DNA of 64,000 bases from Limiplasma sp034927815 (GTDB lineage Bacteria; Bacillota; Clostridia; Christensenellales; Aristaeellaceae). The notes below the pieces were generated by a model. That model made no database searches and was not told the DNA's origin. It worked only from the letters and a program-made list of their open reading frames with translations. The first letter of the stretch is position 1; every line of letters begins with the position of its first letter. Location: contig JAYFPK010000002.1 in NCBI GenBank assembly GCA_034927815.1, forward strand, positions 1 to 64,000, written 5' to 3'. The translations under genes were made by a program, and so were the position numbers. Of the stretch, positions 8,403 through 15,106 are shown one piece after another.

Positions 8403-9244
8403 CCTTTGATGCCGGAGTGGGCAATGCCCTCCACAAAGTACTTTTGCAAGCTTAAAAACACCAGCAGCGTGGGAAGGATGGCCATACACGCGGCCGCCAG
8501 GGAGGGGCCGTACTTGAAGGCCGCGTCTTGCCCGGCCGCGCCGAAATACCGGGCGATGGCCACGGGGAGCGTAAGGTTTTTATTTCCGCTGAGCACAATG
8601 GAAGGCCACAGGAATTGGTTCCAGTTGCTGATGAAGGTAAGGATCGCCACAGAGGATAGCGCCGCCGCGGACAGGGGTAATACCATGGTGGCGAAAAACC
8701 GGAAGTCCGAGCAGCCGTCAATGCGGGCCGCTTCCTCCAGGCTGTTGGGAACCTCCCGGAAGAAGGTTGTCAGAATAAACAGGCTGGTGATGTTGGCCCC
8801 GGAGCACAGAATCAGGGAAAGGCTGGAGAGCTCCGGCGTGGCGCGCATGTTCAGGGCGTTGAGCATTTTGAACAGCGGGATCATATAGCCCTGGATGGGA
8901 ATCAGCATCATGGCGGTAATGAGGCTGAACAGCGGCTTTTTCATGGGGAACTCCAGCCGCGCAAAGGCATAAGCCGCCAGGGAGGCAATCACAAGCACAA
9001 ACAGCGTGGACATCACGGCGATGACGATGCTGTTGACCATCCACCCGGCATAAGGGTATTTTGCCAGCACCGTGTTGTAGCTTTCCAGGGTGAAGGGAGA
9101 CGGAACCAGTTGGGGCGGGAAGGCCACGATGTTGGTTTCCGTTTTCAACGAGGAGGCCACGGCCCACAGGATGGGGAAAATGAACACCGCAGAGAGCGCG
9201 GACATCAAAAGATACTGGAACGCTTTTTTTGCCTTTGCCGCCAT
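8399..9244 (-). CDS. Carbohydrate ABC permease, MalG-type
   Basis: Inner permease subunit of 281 residues with six hydrophobic segments. It carries the EAA loop (EEAARIDGCSDFRFF about residues 175-190) that contacts the shared ATPase, and ends in the family-typical KYFVEGIAHSGIKG. It is separated from the MalF-type gene by two bases and overlaps the sialidase gene. No ATPase gene is in this operon, so a multitask MsmX-like ATPase elsewhere is expected. Confidence 0.92.
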   Translation of the reverse strand: MAAKAKKAFQYLLMSALSAVFIFPILWAVASSLKTETNIVAFPPQLVPSPFTLESYNTVLAKYPYAGWMVNSIVIAVMSTLFVLVIASLAAYAFARLEFPMKKPLFSLITAMMLIPIQGYMIPLFKMLNALNMRATPELSSLSLILCSGANITSLFILTTFFREVPNSLEEAARIDGCSDFRFFATMVLPLSAAALSSVAILTFISNWNQFLWPSIVLSGNKNLTLPVAIARYFGAAGQDAAFKYGPSLAAACMAILPTLLVFLSLQKYFVEGIAHSGIKG

Positions 9245-9246
9245 GC

Positions 9247-10119
9247 CTATCCCTCCCTCCCTTCGTCCGCCTTGAAGAGCCTCTTTTGGACCCCCACCAG
9301 CACAATCAGGATCGCCAGGATAGCGACGCCCACCGTGGCGCTATAACCCATGTTTCTCTTTTCAAAACCGGCGATGTACTGGTATTGGATCAGGGTCATG
9401 GTGGCGCCCCGGGGTCCGCCGCCGGTCATCACCACCACCTGGTCATAGACCTGCATCACGTTGATCAGCGTGAGGGTAATGAGCAGCGAGGTGGTGGAGC
9501 GCAGCAGCGGCCATGTGATATAACGGAATTGCTGCCACTTGGTGGCGCCGTCGATTTGGGAGGCCTCAAAGAGCTCCTTGTTGATCCCTTGCAAGCCCGC
9601 CAAATACAGAATCATGTTGTATCCCAGGTAGGACCAGATCACCACCACGGCCACCGCAGGCAGCGCGTAGCTTTTGTCAATTAACCAACCTACTTTATCA
9701 ACGCCCAGCTGGCTGAGGAGATAGTTCAGGATGCCGAAATTGGCGTCATAAATCCAATTCCACATCACGCCCACAACCGCGGGAATAATCACATAGGGAA
9801 TGATCGCAATGGTTCTGACCAGGTTGCGCCCTTTGAGCTTTCCGTTGAGCGCAATGGCTACAAAAAGGCTGGCGAACAGAAGAACCGGCAGAACAATCAA
9901 CAGAAACCGGAAGTTGTTCGCCAATGCGGTAAAAAAGTTTTTGTCCTGAAACAGGGAGATGTAGTTTTTCAGCCCCACAAAATTTGGCGCGCCGATGATC
10001 TTCCAATCGGTCAGGCTGATCAACAGGCTTCCAATGCTGGGCAGCAAGCGAAACATGAAAAAGATGAGCATGTACGGAAAGATAAACAAAAAAGCAATCA
10101 GCCCTTGATTTCTTTTCAT
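9247..10119 (-). CDS. Carbohydrate ABC permease, MalF-type
   Basis: Permease of 290 residues, six membrane segments, EAA loop FEASQIDGATKWQQF. The start at 10119 (MKRNQGLIAF) is chosen because AGGAAAGG lies 11 bases upstream and the length suits the family. Further in-frame ATGs at 10146 and 10167 lack a ribosome site. It is separated from the binding-protein gene by a region holding a 16-bp stem-loop. Confidence 0.88.
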   Translation of the reverse strand: MKRNQGLIAFLFIFPYMLIFFMFRLLPSIGSLLISLTDWKIIGAPNFVGLKNYISLFQDKNFFTALANNFRFLLIVLPVLLFASLFVAIALNGKLKGRNLVRTIAIIPYVIIPAVVGVMWNWIYDANFGILNYLLSQLGVDKVGWLIDKSYALPAVAVVVIWSYLGYNMILYLAGLQGINKELFEASQIDGATKWQQFRYITWPLLRSTTSLLITLTLINVMQVYDQVVVMTGGGPRGATMTLIQYQYIAGFEKRNMGYSATVGVAILAILIVLVGVQKRLFKADEGREG

Positions 10120-10181
10120 TCGTTTTCTGGCCTTTCCTGCGGGCATAACTGGCAAAGCATCCGTCATAGGCCCAGGGGTTT

Positions 10182-10216
10182 GAGAGTGCGGGCCCAGCCC
10201 CTGGGCCCGCACTCTC
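10182..10216 (-). promoter_or_regulatory. Intercistronic 16-bp stem-loop after the binding-protein gene
   Basis: GAGAGTGCGGGCCCAG, three bases, then the exact complement. The perfect 16-bp stem starts 17 bases past the binding-protein stop and no T-run follows. This position is classic for mRNA stabilisers or attenuators that keep binding protein in excess over permeases. Confidence 0.7.
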
Positions 10217-10233
10217 CCGGTGAAGTTCTGTTG

Positions 10234-11520
10234 TTACGGCGCTGACAGCTCCGCATTCATTTCCTCCACGAAGGTCTTTACAACCTGGGCGGGATCGGTG
10301 CCTTCCAGCATGAGGGACTGGGCGGCGTTGATGAAGGGAGAGCCCTGGGCGTTGGAGAAGATCTCCGCGGCTTTGGGATGGGCCGGGAATAGCCGCATGG
10401 TGGGCATGCTGTCAATGAAAGCCTGGCGGTTTTCCAGGGTGGAGGCGTATTCCCTTCCGGTGGCGCTGGCGGGAATGTTGCCGGACTCGGCCCATTTGCC
10501 GGAGTTTTGGGACATCCAGGCCATAAAGGTTTTGATGGCTTCTTTTTCGGCTTCGCCGCTGTTGTTCAGGGGGAAGGTAAACAGGTGGCCGCTGCCCCAC
10601 GCCGCGGGTTGATCGAAGACCTGGGGATAGGGCGCGGTGCCAAAGTTGACGCCCGCCGCCTTAAAGGAAGGCATTTGCCACGGCCCGTCAATCAGCATGG
10701 CGATGTTTCCCGCTTTGAAGTCGTCCGGCGGGGACGCTTCGCCAATGGGGGTGGTGTTGTAGCGGTAGGCAAAATCCTGAATCCAGGCCAGCGCCTTTGC
10801 CGCCAGCTCCTGGTTAAAGGCCAGTTCGGTCATGTCGGCGGTGAAGGCGGTTTCTCCCTGCTGGGCAAGCAGCCCCGTGAGCTGGAAGATAATGTGGTGA
10901 TGCTGGTGGAAGCCCAGCCCGTATTGTACGATGTTGTCCTTGTCAAAGCCTTCCTCGGCGGCGTTTTTGCCGTTGGCGTCCAGGGTCAGCCTCTGCGCGG
11001 TCTCAATCAGCTCCGCGCCGGTTGCCGGGGGGGCCTCGATGCCGGCAGCCTCAAACTTGTCCTTGTTGTAATACAGCCCGTGCATGTGCAGATCCAGCGG
11101 CACGCCGTATTGTACGCCGTTGTACAGCGTTCCGTTCCACGCGGTTTCAGAATAGTCCTCCTTTTGCAGGCCAAGGCTTGCGGCCATGGTATCGTCCAGA
11201 AGTCCCATCTCTACAAACTGCCCCATGTCCAAGGGATGCATAGCCAGGACGTCCGGCGCTCCGCCGCTGTCCGCCTCCGCGAAAACCTGGGTGAACAGCG
11301 GCGTCCATTGCTGCGATTCAAACTCCACTGTGATGTCCGGGTTTTCCGCCATGAATTGTTCGGTCAGTCCTTTCATGGTGTCCGCATCGGGGCCCGTCCA
11401 TCCGCCCCAGAAGCGGATGGTGACAGGCTCCGCATAGGCCCCCGCGATGGATCCTGCCAAGAGGATCACCGCGAGCATGGTGGCTACCAGGGTCGACGTG
11501 AGCAGACGCATCCTTTTCAT
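10234..11520 (-). CDS. Carbohydrate ABC transporter substrate-binding protein
   Basis: Family-1 solute-binding protein of 428 residues. Its signal peptide (residues 1-30, cut after AGAYA) has no lipobox cysteine. The mature part starts VTIRFWGGWTGPDADTMK, typical of sugar-binding proteins. TAGGAGGTTG lies upstream of the ATG. It sits four bases from the aldolase gene; with the sialidase and lyase in the operon, sialic acid or a sialoside is the likely ligand, which is inference. Confidence 0.9.
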   Translation of the reverse strand: MKRMRLLTSTLVATMLAVILLAGSIAGAYAEPVTIRFWGGWTGPDADTMKGLTEQFMAENPDITVEFESQQWTPLFTQVFAEADSGGAPDVLAMHPLDMGQFVEMGLLDDTMAASLGLQKEDYSETAWNGTLYNGVQYGVPLDLHMHGLYYNKDKFEAAGIEAPPATGAELIETAQRLTLDANGKNAAEEGFDKDNIVQYGLGFHQHHHIIFQLTGLLAQQGETAFTADMTELAFNQELAAKALAWIQDFAYRYNTTPIGEASPPDDFKAGNIAMLIDGPWQMPSFKAAGVNFGTAPYPQVFDQPAAWGSGHLFTFPLNNSGEAEKEAIKTFMAWMSQNSGKWAESGNIPASATGREYASTLENRQAFIDSMPTMRLFPAHPKAAEIFSNAQGSPFINAAQSLMLEGTDPAQVVKTFVEEMNAELSAP

Positions 11521-11524
11521 GTGT

Positions 11525-12496
11525 TCAACCTCCTACCATTTTTTGATGTGCGTTTTGCCTCGCCAAAGGATTACACAGGGGTGCGGGCATCTGGAACTCC
11601 TTCCACATCCGGTACAGATGCTCCGTCGCGGTTTTTTTCAAGGCATCAAAGCAAGAGTCGTCGTAGGCGCGGCTATGGGTGCCGATGGGGAGCCCTTCCA
11701 ACGCCATGTGGTATTTCGCGTTCACCGGATACATCTGAGGCTCGATCAAAGAGGCCACGGTGGCAAAATGCTGCAGCCGTTCGGCCTCCTGGGGATACTC
11801 CCGCCAATGCAGGCACATCCATTCGTAAAGGGCCGGGTGGAAGTTGAGCATGACGCCGCAAAACCCGCTGCATCCCGCCTTCAATGATTCCAAAAGGGTT
11901 GCGGAGTTGGCGTTAAAGATTTTCAGGCCGCTTCCCTGAACCGCCGCGAGCTTTTTCTTGATCTGCCCCACATCGCAGCAGGTATCCTTCAAAAAGGCGA
12001 ACCGGCCCGTTTGCGCGCACCAGGTTAGCAATTCGGGAGACATCAGCCGCTTATAGGGGTAGGGACACTCGTAGATGCCAAACACCACGCCGGGCAGGGC
12101 GTTGAGGATCTTTTCCGCGTTGGCCTTCCACACGTCGTCCGGCTCCCATGGCCGGGCCAGGCGGTTGCTCACCAACACCACAACATCGGGGGACAATTCC
12201 GCCATGGCCGCCAACTCATAAATCTGGTCCTGAATGCTTTCGGCCACATGGCCCGAGGCCACTACGGGAGCCCTTCCCTTTGCCTGTTGCAACACCAGCT
12301 TAGCAAGCTCAACCCTTTCCCTGAGGCTCAGGTAAAACATCTCGCTGGATTGGCACACCGCGAAGATGCCATCCACGCCGTGGGTGAGATACCAATCTAC
12401 CAGGGCCTGGACGCCTTGGACGTCAATCCCGTTGTCAGCGGTAAAGGGAGTAATCATTGTCACCCATGTTCCATTTGCTACTTCTGCCTTTTTCAC
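11525..12496 (-). CDS. DapA/NanA-superfamily class I aldolase (putative sialic-acid lyase)
   Basis: A 323-residue TIM-barrel lyase or synthase. The Schiff-base lysine is in FAFLKDTCCD (about residue 169) and the paired tyrosine in GIYECPYPYK. The family splits or joins pyruvate and an aldehyde. The usual GTTGE-type loop is replaced by CQSSEM, so it is neither a standard DapA nor a standard NanA. As first gene of an operon with importer and sialidase, cleavage of N-acetylneuraminate or a related ketoacid is most likely. The start codon is GTG. The IclR gene is divergent. Confidence 0.8.
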   Translation of the reverse strand: MKKAEVANGTWVTMITPFTADNGIDVQGVQALVDWYLTHGVDGIFAVCQSSEMFYLSLRERVELAKLVLQQAKGRAPVVASGHVAESIQDQIYELAAMAELSPDVVVLVSNRLARPWEPDDVWKANAEKILNALPGVVFGIYECPYPYKRLMSPELLTWCAQTGRFAFLKDTCCDVGQIKKKLAAVQGSGLKIFNANSATLLESLKAGCSGFCGVMLNFHPALYEWMCLHWREYPQEAERLQHFATVASLIEPQMYPVNAKYHMALEGLPIGTHSRAYDDSCFDALKKTATEHLYRMWKEFQMPAPLCNPLARQNAHQKMVGG

Positions 12497-12522
12497 GGAA
12501 AGAACCCCCGCTCAACATTTGT

Positions 12523-12546
12523 GTTCAATATAAAAGAACGAAGTTC
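12523..12546. promoter_or_regulatory. Candidate IclR operator
   Basis: GTTC, nine bases, GAAC, three bases, GTTC: nested inverted half-sites 27 bases upstream of the aldolase start, inside the 285-base divergent gap (12497-12781). IclR regulators bind such palindromes; assignment to this regulator is inference. Confidence 0.4.
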
Positions 12547-12710
12547 ATAAAATGGCAGAAAAGAAGCAGGAGACAACCTACCCATAACCGTCCTTCCCGA
12601 GAATATCCGCCAAAATTTATGTGGTTACACTATATCACCCTGAAATTTCCCCGTCAATATTAGAGTAACATAATTCTATATTAAAAAACATAGATTGATT
12701 TTCAGAACGC

Positions 12711-12739
12711 TTTACAAGGGGAAAACGATCGGATATAAT
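12711..12739 (+). promoter_or_regulatory. Promoter for the iclR-type gene
   Basis: TTTACA (12711-12716), a 17-base spacer and a perfect TATAAT (12734-12739), 42 bases before the IclR start in an AT-rich stretch. Confidence 0.65.
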
Positions 12740-12781
12740 CAGCGGGAGAGAACCAATTGATGAATAGAGGAACGATTTGCG

Positions 12782-13537
12782 ATGTACGGAGAGCCCAAGG
12801 TCAAATCCCTGGCAAAAGCCCTGGACGTGCTGGAGTGTTTTTCCCGGGAGGCCCCCGAGCTTGGGGTGACTGAAATCAGCAGGCGCCTTAACCTGAACAA
12901 AAGCAACGTGCACAACATTCTCACCACCTTTGAGCAATGCGGGTATATTGAACGCAATGAGGAAAAAAACAAGTACAAGCTGGGGCTCAAGATTTTAGAA
13001 TTGTCCCATATCATCAATTCCAACCTGGGCCTCCATAAGGTGGTGATGCCGTTTATGAACTCCTTGGCGGACGAGGTGAATGAGACGGTTTATTTCGCTG
13101 TTCCCAAGGAGGGAAAGGTGATCTATTTGGAGGGGGCCTACCCGCCCAGTGTGTTCAGCGTGCGCTCCATGATGGGGGAAAAGGCGGAGATGTATTGTAC
13201 CGCCATCGGCAAGGCTATTCTGGCCTTCCTGCCGCCCAACGAAGCGGCCCGCGCCTTGTCGCGCCAGTCCATGGCGGAATGCACCCCCAACACCATCACC
13301 GATATCGCGGCCCTGACCCATGAGCTGGACCGGATTCGCACCAAGGGATACAGCATTGACAACATGGAGCATGAGCATGGAATCAAATGCGTCGGGGTGC
13401 CCGTGTTCAACCGGGACGGCGCGCTGGCCGGAGGCATGAGCATATCGGGCCCTTCCCCGCGCTTTGATCCCGATACTGTGGAAGCCTACGCCCGGAAGCT
13501 GCAAATTCTGGCCCAGCAAATCAGCGTGCGGATCTAA
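12782..13537 (+). CDS. IclR-family transcriptional regulator
   Basis: A 251-residue regulator. The N-terminal winged helix-turn-helix (ALDVLECFSREAPELGVTEIS, recognition helix NLNKSNVHNILTTF) is followed by the IclR effector-binding domain (MYCTAIGKAILAFLP, then GIKCVGVPVFN and GGMSISGP). GAGGA lies 10 bases before the ATG. Divergent placement suggests it controls the sialidase/aldolase operon in response to a sugar acid or its product. Confidence 0.92.
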   Translation: MYGEPKVKSLAKALDVLECFSREAPELGVTEISRRLNLNKSNVHNILTTFEQCGYIERNEEKNKYKLGLKILELSHIINSNLGLHKVVMPFMNSLADEVNETVYFAVPKEGKVIYLEGAYPPSVFSVRSMMGEKAEMYCTAIGKAILAFLPPNEAARALSRQSMAECTPNTITDIAALTHELDRIRTKGYSIDNMEHEHGIKCVGVPVFNRDGALAGGMSISGPSPRFDPDTVEAYARKLQILAQQISVRI

Positions 13538-13554
13538 AGGAAACAGCAACAGGT

Positions 13555-13595
13555 AAAAAGCTGCCGCGCTTGTTTTGAAAGCGCGGCAGCTTTTT
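13555..13595 (+). terminator. Rho-independent terminator of the iclR-type gene
   Basis: AAAAAGCTGCCGCGCT and AGCGCGGCAGCTTTTT form a 16-bp stem with a nine-base loop and built-in U-run, 18 bases past the stop. Confidence 0.9.
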
Positions 13596-13603
13596 GCAGT
13601 CCT

Positions 13604-13618
13604 CCAATAAGGATGTTT
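13604..13618. repeat. Left terminal inverted repeat of the element
   Basis: CCAATAAGGATGTTT, found in reverse complement at 20110-20124 with one mismatch at the third base. Confidence 0.6.
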
Positions 13619-13697
13619 ACGAAAATCATAATTGTTTAGCAGACAGCCAAACGGTTACCGATGAATTGTAAATAATCTCTATTGGAGGATTTGCTTT

Positions 13698-14048
13698 ATG
13701 GCAAAGTTTGAATTTGAATACACAGAGATTGATGGGTTATTGTATCCCAATATTGAAATTGACGAAAAATCCGAACTGGATAGCTTGGGCAAGTATGGAC
13801 GGCTCCGATTAAGTTAACTGCATGAACAAAAGCCGGGGATGTACCGGGAATTGCTTCTCACCGGCAAGCTGGCAGAGCACGCTGTGGAGATTGACAAGGC
13901 TGCCGTTGAAATAGCGGAGCGTATTCGAGCCGACTATCTGAAAGCGTGCCCCATGCCGGATGGGGATACCATGGAACGCATTCGTATCTCTGCGCAGGCG
14001 CAGATGATTGCAGATAAGATTGTGATAGTCTACCTAATCTGTATCTAA
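13698..14048 (+). pseudogene. tnpV: tnpV-like transposon protein, interrupted by a stop
   Basis: TnpV-family protein carried by Tn4451-like elements; its role in the family is poorly known. The first 39 codons read MAKFEFEYTEIDGLLYPNIE and end at a TAA (13815-13817). The same frame then continues LHEQKPGMYRELLLTGKL to 14048, matching the family's Y-L-x-E-x-R-P-G-x-Y block with the tyrosine codon turned to TAA. A good ribosome site (TTGGAGGA) precedes the ATG. An internal ATG at 13839 could still give a 69-residue fragment. The family match is from memory of TnpV proteins. Confidence 0.75.
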
Positions 14049-14057
14049 GCAGGAATA

Positions 14058-14090
14058 CCGCCAGACACAGTTATGAAAAGTGTCTGGCGG
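14058..14090 (+). terminator. Terminator after tnpV
   Basis: CCGCCAGACAC and GTGTCTGGCGG form an 11-bp stem with an 11-base loop, followed by a T-rich tail. From here to 14321 (about 230 bases) I see no gene or recognised site. Confidence 0.75.
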
Positions 14091-14321
14091 CATTCTTGCT
14101 TTTCTAATATTTTTGCTCGAGGATAACACAGCCCTTGTAAACCATCTGTTCCACTCAAGCTGGATCAAAATCTGTTCGGGTTTGAATATGCCATAATTCT
14201 ATTTCTTAAAAGAAGTTGAGGGCTACATCCCCCCAAGGTCTACGAAAACCATCGCACCAGTGAAACCGATTTTACCGCCTTTTGACCGTCTGGATAGACA
14301 CAACGGACGTATAGATTTTCA

Positions 14322-14350
14322 TTGTTTTGGATACATGAATGTAGTATAAT
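14322..14350 (+). promoter_or_regulatory. Promoter of the cargo operon
   Basis: TTGTTT (14322-14327), a 17-base spacer and TATAAT (14345-14350), 58 bases before the HTH gene. It would drive the three cargo genes together. Confidence 0.6.
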
Positions 14351-14408
14351 CTAAGTTGTAATTTGTGGCAGATAAGTTCGCCTATTACTGCAAGGAGGCA
14401 ATACTGTC

Positions 14409-15071
14409 ATGCAAAAATACACGCATCTCATGCTGGAACACCGTATGGATATTGAAAGGCTTTTACGTTCAAACACTCCTGTTGGGATAATCGCACAAAT
14501 GCTTAATGTCAATTCCGCAACGGTCTATCGTGAAATTAAGCGCGGACAAAGTGGCGATGGCTATAACGCTCGTCTTTCGGATGAACGCTATAAAAAGCAT
14601 TTGAAAAGTAAGGGCAAGGCAGGAACTTCTAAAATTATTGAAAATCCTAAAATGGCGGGATATATCGAGCATAGGATTATTAACGAGGGCTGTTCAGTAT
14701 CTGATGTGGCTTTAGAGATTCAAAATAACCCCTCATTAGGGTTTGGAACAACTATTTCTCGCAACACAATCTATAACGCTATTGACCGTGGAGAGTTTTC
14801 TAATCTAACCAATGAGTATTTATTGGTAAAGAGCAGACGAGCAGAAAATGTGAATGACAATATACTTATATTGCGGGAACTAATATTTCAGAAAATGGCG
14901 AAATATGATGTTTTCGATGAAAGCGAGTTAGCGAAGCGTCTTCGTTCAAAGATAAGCGAAAAGGCACTCCGAGAAAAACTGGAAAACCCCGATATGTTTA
15001 CCTTTCGTGAGCTGCGCCTATTGATTGAACTTTTGCAGTTTACGGACGAGGAGAAACTAATGATTTTTTGA
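14409..15071 (+). CDS. HTH protein with IS30-type DNA-binding domain
   Basis: A 220-residue protein that I do not recognise as a whole. Residues about 12-48 form an IS30-like helix-turn-helix (MDIERLLRSNTPVGIIAQML, then NSATVYREIKRG). There is no DDE catalytic domain, so it is not a transposase. A second, resolvase-like helical part (about 90-130) and a charged helical C-terminus follow. It is the first gene of the cargo operon, 35 bases before the DUF262 gene start, and is probably its regulator or a specificity factor. AAGGAGG upstream supports the start. Confidence 0.7.
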   Translation: MQKYTHLMLEHRMDIERLLRSNTPVGIIAQMLNVNSATVYREIKRGQSGDGYNARLSDERYKKHLKSKGKAGTSKIIENPKMAGYIEHRIINEGCSVSDVALEIQNNPSLGFGTTISRNTIYNAIDRGEFSNLTNEYLLVKSRRAENVNDNILILRELIFQKMAKYDVFDESELAKRLRSKISEKALREKLENPDMFTFRELRLLIELLQFTDEEKLMIF

Positions 15072-15106
15072 TGGTTTCCAAACAAATAAAGAAGCGAGGT
15101 AATAAA

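Noticed and set aside
14409..15071. IS30 transposase
   Set aside because: Only the helix-turn-helix resembles IS30; the DDE catalytic domain is missing and no IS ends flank the gene.
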